Source of the DNA: Bordetella pertussis 18323
GTDB taxonomy: Bacteria > Pseudomonadota > Gammaproteobacteria > Burkholderiales > Burkholderiaceae_B
Reading direction: 5' to 3'
DNA: 64,000 nt
Assembly: GCF_000306945.1 (NCBI RefSeq)
Contig: NC_018518.1
Location: 2,976,001-3,040,000, forward strand
Part shown: piece by piece, positions 28,235 through 37,056 of the stretch
How positions within the stretch are numbered: the first letter of the stretch is position 1
How the letters are laid out: the number at the start of each line of letters is the position of its first letter
The notes under the pieces: generated by a model
Database searches by the model: none
Seen by the model: the letters and a program-made list of their open reading frames with translations, nothing else
What the model was told of the DNA's origin: nothing
Position numbers and translations under genes: made by a program

Positions 28235-28343
28235 TACCGGCAAATTCCCACACAACCATCAGCCCCCCCCCCCCCCCCCCCGGACCTGATATTCTGATGC
28301 CGACGCCAAGCACATGACGGCACCCCTCAGTATCAGAATCACC
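28235..28343 (+). promoter_or_regulatory. fim3 promoter with phase-variable poly-C tract
   Basis: The region holds AAATTCCCA (28241-28249, a candidate BvgA half-site), a run of 19 C at 28263-28281, then GATATTCTGATG, in which TATTCT could be the -10. In this species the fim2, fim3 and fimX promoters have a C tract whose length sets the spacing between BvgA sites and the -10, so slippage switches expression on and off. The exact ON lengths cannot be judged from sequence alone. Confidence 0.85.
28263..28281. repeat. Homopolymer of 19 C in the fim3 promoter
   Basis: An uninterrupted run of 19 cytosines, 63 bp upstream of the fim3 start. It is expected to vary between cells and is hard to sequence accurately. 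Confidence 0.95.
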
Positions 28344-28958
28344 ATGTCCAAGTTTTCATACCCTGCCTTGCGCGCCGCGCTTATCCTTGCCGCCTCGCCC
28401 GTACTGCCAGCGCTGGCCAACGACGGCACCATCGTCATCACCGGCAGCATCTCCGACCAGACCTGCGTCATCGAAGAGCCCAGCACCCTCAACCATATCA
28501 AGGTCGTGCAACTGCCCAAGATTTCCAAGAACGCGCTCAGGAACGACGGCGACACCGCCGGCGCCACGCCCTTCGACATCAAGCTGAAGGAATGCCCCCA
28601 GGCGCTGGGCGCGCTCAAGCTGTATTTCGAGCCCGGCATCACCACCAACTACGACACGGGCGATCTGATTGCCTACAAGCAGACCTACAACGCATCCGGC
28701 AACGGCAACCTGAGCACCGTGTCGTCCGCCACCAAGGCCAAGGGCGTGGAGTTCCGCCTGGCCAACCTCAACGGCCAGCACATCCGCATGGGCACGGACA
28801 AAACCACGCAAGCCGCGCAAACCTTTACCGGCAAGGTCACCAATGGCAGCAAGAGCTACACCCTGCGCTATCTCGCCTCGTACGTGAAGAAACCCAAGGA
28901 AGATGTCGACGCGGCCCAGATCACCAGCTACGTCGGCTTTTCCGTCGTCTACCCCTGA
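28344..28958 (+). CDS. fim3: Serotype 3 major fimbrial subunit Fim3
   Basis: A 204-residue pilin precursor. The signal peptide is cleaved after PALA (residue 25), leaving a mature protein beginning NDGTIVITGSISDQTC. The two Cys (C41 and C84) form the pilin disulfide and the C-terminus GFSVVYP is the donor-strand/chaperone segment. The sequence is Fim3 rather than Fim2 (for example TGSISDQTC and VVQLPKISKNALRNDGD). Codon 87 is GCG (Ala), the fim3-1 (fim3A) form rather than Glu of fim3-2. It is a component of acellular vaccines. Usher and chaperone genes are not in the window. Confidence 0.97.
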   Translation: MSKFSYPALRAALILAASPVLPALANDGTIVITGSISDQTCVIEEPSTLNHIKVVQLPKISKNALRNDGDTAGATPFDIKLKECPQALGALKLYFEPGITTNYDTGDLIAYKQTYNASGNGNLSTVSSATKAKGVEFRLANLNGQHIRMGTDKTTQAAQTFTGKVTNGSKSYTLRYLASYVKKPKEDVDAAQITSYVGFSVVYP

Positions 28959-28973
28959 GCCGGCGCGCCAGGC

Positions 28974-29013
28974 CAAAAAAAACCGGCAAGCCTTGCGGCT
29001 TGCCGGTTTTTTT
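28974..29013. terminator. Bidirectional terminator between fim3 and bamC
   Basis: An A-tract, the stem ACCGGCAAGCC / GGCTTGCCGGT with loop TTGC, then a T-tract. The arrangement works for transcripts from both sides, ending fim3 (plus) and bamC (minus). Confidence 0.9.
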
Positions 29014-29046
29014 GCGCCGCTACGCGGCGTCAGGAGACGAAGGGTC

Positions 29047-30168
29047 TCAGACCATCTTGTCCTTCAGCACGCTCAGCATGCGCTGGGCGGTTGCGCTGCT
29101 GTCGCGCTGCCCGTTGGCGTCGAGCACCGTGACCTGCGTCTGCGTGCCGGAGCCCGTCAGGCGGATGCGGTACTGCGGCGCCTGGGCCTTCTTGTCGCTG
29201 GAGAACAGGCGGCTGAAGAAGCCCGGCTGCTCGTTCTGCGCGCCCGTGTCGGTATCCACGTAGCGCACGAAGTACTCGCCGGCGCTGCGGTCGCGATCGT
29301 CGACCGCGAAGCCGCCCGAATCCAGGGCCACGCCCACGCGCCGCCAGGCGCGATCGAACGACTCGTCGACCACCAGCATCGCGCCTTCGGCGCGCACGCT
29401 CTGCACCTTGGGCGCCTGCGGGGCCGCTTCGGCCTGCGCCACCAGCTTGCGCGCCGCATCCACGTCGGTGCCCAGGTACACCATCAGGCGCGCCAGCATG
29501 GCCGCGTTCAGGCCCGGGTCTTCCTTGCCGTGGGTCCATTGCACCTGGCCGCCATCCGAGCCGACACGCTTTTCCAGCATCTGGTTGTGCGTGATGTAGA
29601 TCTCGGTGTGCCCATTGACGCGCTCGACCCGCGTGCGGAACTTCTCGCGCTCGCCGCTATCCCACGCGGTCTCCAGCACCGACCCGAGCACCTGGCGCAG
29701 CCAGCTTTCCGGAATCTTGGCGCGGTTCTCGGCCCAGTCGGTCTCGATGATGCCGGCCTGCGGATTGTTGACCGAGACCGTGAAGCCCGTGTCGGTCCAG
29801 AAATCGACCACCTTGGGAAACAGCTGCTCGGGCGGCCGCTCGATCACCAGCCAGCGCAGGTCGCCGTCGCGCTCGACACGCATGTCCGCGCGCTCCGGCA
29901 GCACGTTGGTATTCTGGCCGGCGCTGGCCTGCTGCTGCAGGCCCTGCTGCTGGAATTGCGAGTAGGTCGCGGTTCCGGAGGCAGGCGCCTTGTAGCGCGG
30001 ATCGTTGTTGGCCTGGGTCAGGTCGGGTGGAATGCTGAGCGGGTCGCCGCGCCGCGTGCTTTTGTAATCCACCGACTCTTCATTGCCCAGCAACTGGTTG
30101 ACATCGCTGCAGCCCGCCAGCAATGCCAGGGCCATCAATGCCGACGCTCCGGCATGACGTTTGTTCAT
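29047..30168 (-). CDS. bamC: Outer-membrane assembly lipoprotein BamC (NlpB)
   Basis: A 373-residue lipoprotein of the BAM complex that folds beta-barrel proteins into the outer membrane. It has the signal sequence and lipobox LLAGC. Two helix-grip domains typical of BamC follow (WLVIERPPEQLFPKVVDFWTDTGF and LVVDESFDRAWRRVGVALDSGGF). ATG 30168 is chosen because GAGG stands 6 nt upstream; ATG 30174 would place it too close. It follows dapA on the same strand with a 17-bp gap, the same order as dapA-bamC in E. coli. Confidence 0.93.
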   Translation of the reverse strand: MNKRHAGASALMALALLAGCSDVNQLLGNEESVDYKSTRRGDPLSIPPDLTQANNDPRYKAPASGTATYSQFQQQGLQQQASAGQNTNVLPERADMRVERDGDLRWLVIERPPEQLFPKVVDFWTDTGFTVSVNNPQAGIIETDWAENRAKIPESWLRQVLGSVLETAWDSGEREKFRTRVERVNGHTEIYITHNQMLEKRVGSDGGQVQWTHGKEDPGLNAAMLARLMVYLGTDVDAARKLVAQAEAAPQAPKVQSVRAEGAMLVVDESFDRAWRRVGVALDSGGFAVDDRDRSAGEYFVRYVDTDTGAQNEQPGFFSRLFSSDKKAQAPQYRIRLTGSGTQTQVTVLDANGQRDSSATAQRMLSVLKDKMV

Positions 30169-30185
30169 ACGCATCCTCACGATAT

Positions 30186-31091
30186 TTAGAGCAGACCCAC
30201 TTCCTGCAGGGCGGTACGTACCAGCGAGTGGTACTGCTCGCTCAGCTCGACCATCGGCAGACGATAACCAAGAGCTGTGTGGCCCATCTGGGCCAGCGCC
30301 CATTTGACAGGGATAGGGTTGGCCTCGATGAACAAGGCCTTGTTGAGACGGGCTAACCGTGCATTGAGTTCACGCGTGCGCGGCACGTCACCGCCGCGCG
30401 CCGCCGTACAGAGTTCATGCATCAGGCGCGGCGCCACGTTGGCCGTCACCGAAATATTACCGCGCGCGCCCAGCAGGATCAGGGCCGCGGCGGTCGGATC
30501 GTCGCCGCTGAACACCTGGAAGCCGGCGGGCGCCTCGCGCAGCAGCAAGGCGCCCCGGGCAATGTCGCCCGTGGCTTCCTTGATGCCGATGATGCCCGGC
30601 ACTTCGGCCAGGCGCAGCACCGTGTCGTTGGACATGTCGGCCACCGTGCGGCCGGGCACGTTGTACAGCACCGTCGGCAGATCGACCGCCTCGGCCACCG
30701 CGCGGAAATGGCGGTAGATGCCTTCCTGGTTGGGTTTGTTGTAGTACGGCACGACCGACAGGCCGGCCTGTGCGCCGACCGCCTTGGCGTGGCGGGCCAG
30801 ATGGATGGCTTCGTCGGTGGAGTTGGCGCCCACGCCGGCGATGACCGGAATGCGGCCGGCGGCGTGCTCGACCGCCACGCGGATGAGCTCGGCGTGCTCT
30901 TCCATCGAAACGGAAGGAGATTCTCCGGTGGTGCCGACCACCACCAGGCCATCGGTGCCTTCGGCCACGTGCCAGTCGATCAAGGACCGGTATGCGTCGT
31001 AGTCGAGGCTGCCATCGGGCTGCATCGGGGTGACCAGGGCCACCAAACTGCCTTGGAACTGCACGGTTGCGGCAGGTGCTGAGGATGCCAT
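30186..31091 (-). CDS. dapA: 4-hydroxy-tetrahydrodipicolinate synthase
   Basis: A 301-residue aldolase that condenses pyruvate and aspartate semialdehyde, the first committed step to diaminopimelate and lysine. The Schiff-base lysine is K171 ([11 protein letters not shown]), the catalytic Tyr is Y143 (VLYNVPGRT) and the Thr pair is T54/T55 ([10 protein letters not shown]). Length is standard. It is placed upstream of bamC in the same transcript. ATG 31091 (MASSAPAAT) has only a weak ribosome site. Confidence 0.96.
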
Positions 31092-31176
31092 GTTTATCGG
31101 GCTCCGCGGCCCGGCGCCTGTCTGGCCGGACCTCAATCAATCAAACCAACGAGTTTACCGGATATTGGCCGGAATC

Positions 31177-31825
31177 TTATAAAAACCAGCTGACGATTTC
31201 GGCCCCCAGACCTAATACGGGACGCATCAGCACCCATAGCGCATCCGTCACCAGCAACAGCAGCACGATCACCAGCCCGTAAGGCTCGATCCGCGCGTAC
31301 TGGAACGCCAGGCGCTGCGGCAGCAGGCTGAACACCACCCGTCCGCCGTCCAGCGGCAAGATGGGCAGCAGGTTCAGCGCCATCAGCACCAGATTGACGT
31401 TGACGCCCGCGCGGGCCATCTCGAACCAATAGCCCTCCTGGACGCCCGCCTCGAAATACAGGCGGATCGCCAGCGCCCACAGGATGGCCATCAGCAGGTT
31501 GGCCGCGGGGCCCGCCAGCGCCACCCACAGCATGTCCTTCTTGGGACGGCGCAGGCGCCCGAAATCCACCGGCACCGGCTTGGCCCAGCCGAACAGCAGG
31601 CCCGGCGCCGCCCATCAGCTTGGAGGCAAGCAGGATCGCGGCGGGAACCAGCAGCGTGCCGACCGGATCGATGTGGCGCATGGGATTGAGGCTGATGCGG
31701 CCGGCCTGGTAGGCCGTCGGGTCGCCGAACATGCGCGCCACGTAGCCGTGCGCGGCCTCGTGCAGCGTGATCGCGAAGATCACGGGAATCGCGTAGATCG
31801 CGATGAGCTGGATGATTTCATTCAT
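31177..31825 (-). pseudogene. Site-2-protease-like M50 peptidase, frameshifted
   Basis: Membrane metalloprotease of the small M50 (rhomboid-independent, SREBP S2P-like) group. The zinc motif HEAAH lies in the first frame (ITLHEAAHGYVARMFGDPTAYQ), and the second ligand region NLLPILPLDGGRV lies in another frame. The frames part near 31601-31606, where CCC stands in place of the expected CC, one base too many. Both halves are otherwise well conserved, so the lesion looks recent. Upstream on the same strand is the YciO-like gene, now separated from it by IS481; without the element the genes would be about 105 bp apart. Confidence 0.85.
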
Positions 31826-31886
31826 AGCGACGCATTGTAGTGTGCGCAACGCCAGGCCGGACGGCGGCCTGCCGTCCCGGGCTAGT

Positions 31887-32929
31887 TGTGAAGATTCAAT
31901 AGGTTGTATGCATGGTTCATCCGAACCGGATTTGAGAAACTGGAAATCGCCACCCCCCCAGTTCACTCAAGGAGCCCGGCCGGATGAACACCCATAAGCA
32001 TGCCCGATTGACCTTCCTACGTCGACTCGAAATGGTCCAGCAATTGATCGCCCATCAAGTTTGTGTGCCTGAAGCGGCCCGCGCCTATGGGGTCACCGCG
32101 CCGACTGTGCGCAAATGGCTGGGCCGCTTCCTGGCTCAGGGCCAGGCGGGCTTGGCCGATGCGTCCTCGCGCCCGACGGTCTCGCCCCGAGCGATTGCGC
32201 CGGCCAAGGCGCTGGCTATCGTGGAGCTGCGCCGCAAGCGGCTGACCCAAGCGCGCATCGCCCAGGCGCTGGGCGTGTCAGCCAGCACCGTCAGCCGCGT
32301 CCTGGCCCGCGCCGGTCTGTCGCACCTGGCCGACCTGGAGCCGGCCGAGCCGGTGGTGCGCTACGAGCATCAGGCCCCCGGCGATCTGCTGCACATCGAC
32401 ATCAAGAAGCTGGGACGTATCCAGCGCCCTGGCCACCGGGTCACGGGCAACCGACGCGATACCGTTGAGGGGGCCGGCTGGGACTTCGTCTTCGTGGCCA
32501 TCGATGACCACGCCCGCGTGGCCTTCACCGACATCCACCCCGACGAGCGCTTCCCCAGCGCCGTCCAGTTCCTCAAGGACGCAGTGGCCTACTACCAGCG
32601 CCTGGGCGTGACCATCCAGCGCTTGCTCACCGACAATGGCTCGGCCTTTCGCAGCCGCGCCTTCGCCGCGCTGTGCCATGAGCTGGGCATCAAGCACCGC
32701 TTTACCCGACCTTACCGCCCACAGACCAATGGCAAGGCCGAACGCTTCATCCAGTCGGCCTTGCGTGAGTGGGCTTACGCTCACACCTACCAGAACTCCC
32801 AACACCGAGCCGATGCCATGAAATCCTGGCTACACCACTACAACTGGCATCGACCCCACCAAGGCATCGGGCGCGCTGTACCCATCTCCAGACTCAACCT
32901 GGACGAATACAACCTATTGACAGTTCACA
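31887..32929 (+). mobile_element. IS481 copy 4
   Basis: A 1,043-bp element flanked by matching GCTAGT at 31881-31886 and 32930-32935. The right hexamer contains the stop codon of the YciO-like gene. Leader variant CCACCCCCCCAG. Confidence 0.97.
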
Positions 32930-32934
32930 GCTAG
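31984..32934 (+). CDS. IS481 transposase
   Basis: A 316-residue transposase. It ends VHS rather than VHT because the last codon (AGC) is formed by the junction with the GCTAGT target. The catalytic residues are intact. Confidence 0.97.
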   Translation: MNTHKHARLTFLRRLEMVQQLIAHQVCVPEAARAYGVTAPTVRKWLGRFLAQGQAGLADASSRPTVSPRAIAPAKALAIVELRRKRLTQARIAQALGVSASTVSRVLARAGLSHLADLEPAEPVVRYEHQAPGDLLHIDIKKLGRIQRPGHRVTGNRRDTVEGAGWDFVFVAIDDHARVAFTDIHPDERFPSAVQFLKDAVAYYQRLGVTIQRLLTDNGSAFRSRAFAALCHELGIKHRFTRPYRPQTNGKAERFIQSALREWAYAHTYQNSQHRADAMKSWLHHYNWHRPHQGIGRAVPISRLNLDEYNLLTVHS

Positions 32935-33557
32935 TCCAGCCCGAGCGCCGCCGGATCGCCGCCGCCGCGCCGCAGCACCGCCGGCTCGGCGCCGGTCAGG
33001 TCGACCACCGTGGTGGGCGTCTGCGGGCAGGCCCCGGCATCGATCACCGCCGCCAGTTCGTGCTGGTAGCGCTCCTGGATGGCCTCGGGGTCGTTGAGCG
33101 CGTCTTCCTCGTCCCTGGGAATCAGGGTGGTCGACAGCAGCGGCGCACCCACCTGCTCCAGCAGCGCCAGCGCCACCGCGTGCGCCGGCACCCGGATGCC
33201 GATGGTCTTGCGCGACGGATGCGAGACGCGGCGCGGCACTTCGCGGGTGGCTTCCAGTATGAACGTCCACGGCCCCGGCGTGGCGGCCTTGAGCAGGCGG
33301 TACTGCTTGTTGTCGACCCGCGCGACCTGGCCGATCTCGGCCAGGTCGCGGCACAGCAGGGTCAGATGGTGGCGCTCGTCCAGGCCGCGCAGGCGCCGCA
33401 GCGCATCGGCGGCCGCCTTGTCGTCCAGCGGCGCCACCACGGCGTAGCTAGAGTCGGTCGGCACGGCCACCAGCCCGCCGTCGGACAGCCATTGCGCAGC
33501 CTGTTTGATCAAGCGTGGCTGCGGATTCGCGGGATGTAGTGTCAGAAGCAGGGCCAT
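32931..33557 (-). CDS. Sua5/YciO/YrdC family protein
   Basis: A 208-residue protein of the YciO/YrdC (Sua5) fold, whose best-known members make threonylcarbamoyl-AMP for tRNA t6A. Motifs visible are GGLVAVPTDSSYAV (family PTDTxYGL), KAATPGPWTFIL (family YPGPxT) and RKTIGIRVP. The PTDSSYAV variant and the short length are more like YciO than TsaC, so t6A synthesis is not assured. The TAG stop lies in the IS481 target GCTAGT and the gene is complete. Confidence 0.85.
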   Translation of the reverse strand: MALLLTLHPANPQPRLIKQAAQWLSDGGLVAVPTDSSYAVVAPLDDKAAADALRRLRGLDERHHLTLLCRDLAEIGQVARVDNKQYRLLKAATPGPWTFILEATREVPRRVSHPSRKTIGIRVPAHAVALALLEQVGAPLLSTTLIPRDEEDALNDPEAIQERYQHELAAVIDAGACPQTPTTVVDLTGAEPAVLRRGGGDPAALGLD

Positions 33558-33618
33558 GGGTTTATCCTAACACTCTTGATCGAGTATGCGCGCACGTGCG
33601 CGCGGCAGGAGGCACCCC

Positions 33619-34470
33619 ATGCGCATGGACGACTCGCGCGAAAGCCAGAACATCGAAGATCGGCGCGCCGCGGGGCCCCGGCTGGGCGGCAAGGGCCGCA
33701 TCGGCATCGGCACCATCGTGCTTGCGCTGGTGGCCATGTATTTCGGCATCGACCCTTCCGTGGTGCTGCAGATGGCCGAAGGCCCCGCCACCTACGAGCA
33801 GGCGCCCGCCGGCGCGCCGCCGGCCAACGACCCGCAGGCGCGCTTCGTGGCCAAGGTCCTGGGCGAGACCGAAGACACCTGGGGCGCCATCTTCACGCAA
33901 AGCCTCAACCGCAATTACGTGCCGCCCAAGCTGGTGCTGTTTCGCGGCGCCACGCCCACGGCCTGCGGCACCGGCCAGGCCGCCATGGGCCCGTTCTACT
34001 GCCCCGGCGACAGCAAGGTGTACATCGACCTCGGCTTCTTTGACGAAATGGAGCGCCGCCTGAACGCCCCGGGCGACTTCGCCCAGGCCTATGTCATCGC
34101 CCATGAGGTGGGGCACCACGTGCAGCATCTGCTGGGCGTGGCCGAACAGGTCGACCGCCTGCGCCAGCGCAATCCGGCCCAGGCCAACGCCCTGTCGGTG
34201 CGCATGGAACTGCAGGCCGACTGCTTCGCCGGCCTGTGGGCGCGACGCGCCGACCAGGCGCGCAACATCCTCGAATCGGGCGACATCGAGGAAGGCCTGA
34301 ATGCCGCCAGCGCCATCGGCGACGACACCCTGCAAAAGAAGAGCCAGGGCTATGTCGTGCCCGACGCCTTCACGCACGGCTCGTCGGCCCAGCGCGTGCG
34401 CTGGTTCAAGCGCGGCCTGGAAAGCGGCGACCTGCGCCAGTGCGACACCTTCGGCGCGGCGCAACTCTAG
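33619..34470 (+). CDS. Neutral zinc metallopeptidase (YpfJ family)
   Basis: A 283-residue protein with one N-terminal membrane segment (IGIGTIVLALVAMYFGI) and a periplasmic domain carrying the zinc site HEVGHHVQ and the later Glu of MELQADCFAG, as in the YpfJ/zinc_peptidase family. AGGAGG stands 6 nt before ATG 33619. The family's substrates are unknown. It is divergent from the YciO-like gene. Confidence 0.88.
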   Translation: MRMDDSRESQNIEDRRAAGPRLGGKGRIGIGTIVLALVAMYFGIDPSVVLQMAEGPATYEQAPAGAPPANDPQARFVAKVLGETEDTWGAIFTQSLNRNYVPPKLVLFRGATPTACGTGQAAMGPFYCPGDSKVYIDLGFFDEMERRLNAPGDFAQAYVIAHEVGHHVQHLLGVAEQVDRLRQRNPAQANALSVRMELQADCFAGLWARRADQARNILESGDIEEGLNAASAIGDDTLQKKSQGYVVPDAFTHGSSAQRVRWFKRGLESGDLRQCDTFGAAQL

Positions 34471-34502
34471 CGCGCGCGGCTGCGCCCCAGGCGCGCGAAT
34501 GG

Positions 34503-34518
34503 CTGTATGCCCATACAG
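34503..34518. promoter_or_regulatory. LexA-type SOS box (second identical copy)
   Basis: CTGTATGCCCATACAG, the same 16-mer as at 11512-11527. Here the inverted repeat extends outward to AATGGCTG...CAGCCATT. It lies 33 bp after the zinc peptidase stop and 119 bp before the DUF1828-like pair, so the pair is the natural target. Confidence 0.65.
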
Positions 34519-34636
34519 CCATTCGATCTTACCCGCCTCTGTCTTGTAAGATTACGCCCCCTCGCAACCGCATATGCCGTTGCTTGCGCGCGCCATGCAT
34601 GGGCGCCGCCGCATTTTCGAATTCAATAGAGTGCCC

Positions 34637-35173
34637 ATGGCCAACAACGTCGAACCCTTGATCACGCCGGACGAGGTGTAGGAAATCCTCGCGGAACCCA
34701 AGGAGACCACCAAGCCCATCAGCTGGGCCCACAAGCCGGCCGCCAGCAACTCGCAATGGCAGGAATTCAGCTGCGCGTGCCGGCTCAAGGGCGATGTGCG
34801 CGAAGACATCCTCTTTCGCATCACCTACCGCGGCGCGCGTACCGCCGTGTTCGGCCAGGCCACCATCTTCCTGCCCGAAGCCTTCGGGGCCAGCCTGTTC
34901 GTCGGCCCGCACCGCGTGTTCGGCGTCGATACCGATGACTCGTTCCACACCAGCATGGTGGGCGAGAACCTGCCGCAGTTCCGCAAGGCGCTGGCCGATC
35001 GCAGCCACCAGCACATCTGGGTCGAGGCCGGCGAAGGCTACGCGGAACCGGTCGTGCCCGCGCTGGAGAGCATCGGTGCGCTGGTCGACTATTTCCTGCC
35101 GCGCGCAAACCTGACGCTGACCGGCGGCTTCGCCCATCCGCTGAAGGGCCGCCAAATCGAACTGATCCTATGA
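34637..35173 (+). pseudogene. Partner gene of the DUF1828-like protein, nonsense mutation at codon 15
   Basis: A 178-codon frame from ATG 34637 (MANNVEPLITPDEV), interrupted only by TAG at 34679-34681. After the stop the frame runs on with protein-like sequence (FSCACRLKGDVREDILFRITYRGAR..., GGFAHPLKGRQIELIL) to TGA 35171-35173, which overlaps the next ATG (ATGA). Reinitiation at GTG 34796 could give a 125-residue product. I do not recognise the family. The coupling to the next gene and the LexA-type box upstream suggest a two-gene unit. Confidence 0.7.
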
Positions 35174-35934
35174 GCAACTTCCTGGAAGCGTCGGGCTGGA
35201 GCGTCCAGCCCGCGGGCGAACACGCGATTCGCGCCATCTCTCCCATGACGCTGGGCCTGGATGGCCAGCATGCCGCATTTTTCATCGTCCATCCCGACGC
35301 CCACACGTTCTATCTCACCGACGCCTGTAAAACCGCCTTGCACGCGGCCACCTTCGGCATCGAACTGGTGGCCAAGCGGCTGGAAGTCCTGAACCAGACT
35401 CCCGGCGTCAGCCTGGCGCGCTTCGACAAGGCCGGCGCCATCGTGGCGCAAGGCCCCAACGAGCAGCTGCAGGACGCCTTGTGGGACGCCGTCAAGCTGG
35501 CCATGGCGCTGTCGTTCCAGTGCGCGAAATGGATGCCCAAATTCAGCCGACTGCGCTTTCGCGCCCAGGTCGGACGCACCCTGGCCGAAGCCGTCGGCGC
35601 GAACCGCATGGTCAAGGGCGCCAAGGCGCAGGGAAGCAGCGGGCACACCGCCGACTTCGCCTTCGCGGTGCGCTCGGCAACCTCGACTTCCATGACCTAC
35701 ATCGAACCCATCGCGCTGAAGGCCGGCCGCAAAGTCGATTGGACGCAGGTCTACCAGACCCACGGCAAGATGTCGGATGTGAAAATGGCCGATGCGCGCA
35801 ACGCCCGCCTGGTCATACTCGAGGACGGCGCCACGGCCGAGGAATTCAAGAAAGCGGTCGCCATCCTGGAGCAATCGGCGGCCGTGCGCACGCTGGCCAA
35901 GACCCGCGACTGGCAGGAAGTCTTCGCGACCTGA
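35170..35934 (+). CDS. DUF1828-like domain protein
   Basis: A 254-residue soluble protein. The N-terminal part (about residues 35-110) resembles DUF1828 (FFIVHPDAHTFYLTDACKTALHAATFGIELVAKRLEVL) and the C-terminal half (about residues 150-245) resembles DUF1829. These domains occur together in proteins of mobile elements and phages; no function is known to me. It overlaps its upstream partner by ATGA. The IS481 at 36009 begins 74 bp after its stop. Family assignment is by eye. Confidence 0.65.
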   Translation: MSNFLEASGWSVQPAGEHAIRAISPMTLGLDGQHAAFFIVHPDAHTFYLTDACKTALHAATFGIELVAKRLEVLNQTPGVSLARFDKAGAIVAQGPNEQLQDALWDAVKLAMALSFQCAKWMPKFSRLRFRAQVGRTLAEAVGANRMVKGAKAQGSSGHTADFAFAVRSATSTSMTYIEPIALKAGRKVDWTQVYQTHGKMSDVKMADARNARLVILEDGATAEEFKKAVAILEQSAAVRTLAKTRDWQEVFAT

Positions 35935-36008
35935 ACGGCCGGCCGACGCGCGGACCGCACGGATGCGGCCATGGCGACGCGGCAGGGATGGCCTCGGGGA
36001 GCGCTAGG

Positions 36009-37051
36009 TGTGAAGATTCAATAGGTTGTATGCATGGTTCATCCGAACCGGATTTGAGAAACTGGAAATCGCCACCCCCCCAGTTCACTCAAGGAGCCCG
36101 GCCGGATGAACACCCATAAGCATGCCCGATTGACCTTCCTACGTCGACTCGAAATGGTCCAGCAATTGATCGCCCATCAAGTTTGTGTGCCTGAAGCGGC
36201 CCGCGCCTATGGGGTCACCGCGCCGACTGTGCGCAAATGGCTGGGCCGCTTCCTGGCTCAGGGCCAGGCGGGCTTGGCCGATGCGTCCTCGCGCCCGACG
36301 GTCTCGCCCCGAGCGATTGCGCCGGCCAAGGCGCTGGCTATCGTGGAGCTGCGCCGCAAGCGGCTGACCCAAGCGCGCATCGCCCAGGCGCTGGGCGTGT
36401 CAGCCAGCACCGTCAGCCGCGTCCTGGCCCGCGCCGGTCTGTCGCACCTGGCCGACCTGGAGCCGGCCGAGCCGGTGGTGCGCTACGAGCATCAGGCCCC
36501 CGGCGATCTGCTGCACATCGACATCAAGAAGCTGGGACGTATCCAGCGCCCTGGCCACCGGGTCACGGGCAACCGACGCGATACCGTTGAGGGGGCCGGC
36601 TGGGACTTCGTCTTCGTGGCCATCGATGACCACGCCCGCGTGGCCTTCACCGACATCCACCCCGACGAGCGCTTCCCCAGCGCCGTCCAGTTCCTCAAGG
36701 ACGCAGTGGCCTACTACCAGCGCCTGGGCGTGACCATCCAGCGCTTGCTCACCGACAATGGCTCGGCCTTTCGCAGCCGCGCCTTCGCCGCGCTGTGCCA
36801 TGAGCTGGGCATCAAGCACCGCTTTACCCGACCTTACCGCCCACAGACCAATGGCAAGGCCGAACGCTTCATCCAGTCGGCCTTGCGTGAGTGGGCTTAC
36901 GCTCACACCTACCAGAACTCCCAACACCGAGCCGATGCCATGAAATCCTGGCTACACCACTACAACTGGCATCGACCCCACCAAGGCATCGGGCGCGCTG
37001 TACCCATCTCCAGACTCAACCTGGACGAATACAACCTATTGACAGTTCACA
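36009..37051 (+). mobile_element. IS481 copy 5, flanked by non-matching hexamers
   Basis: A 1,043-bp element. The left hexamer is GCTAGG (36003-36008) but the right one is GCTAGC (37052-37057), so there is no proper target duplication, unlike every other copy here. This suggests recombination with another IS481 elsewhere, joining unrelated flanks. Leader variant CCACCCCCCCAG. Confidence 0.96.
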
Positions 37052-37056
37052 GCTAG
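36106..37056 (+). CDS. IS481 transposase
   Basis: A 316-residue transposase ending VHS because of the GCTAGC junction. Otherwise it is the same protein as the other copies, with an intact catalytic triad. Confidence 0.97.
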   Translation: MNTHKHARLTFLRRLEMVQQLIAHQVCVPEAARAYGVTAPTVRKWLGRFLAQGQAGLADASSRPTVSPRAIAPAKALAIVELRRKRLTQARIAQALGVSASTVSRVLARAGLSHLADLEPAEPVVRYEHQAPGDLLHIDIKKLGRIQRPGHRVTGNRRDTVEGAGWDFVFVAIDDHARVAFTDIHPDERFPSAVQFLKDAVAYYQRLGVTIQRLLTDNGSAFRSRAFAALCHELGIKHRFTRPYRPQTNGKAERFIQSALREWAYAHTYQNSQHRADAMKSWLHHYNWHRPHQGIGRAVPISRLNLDEYNLLTVHS

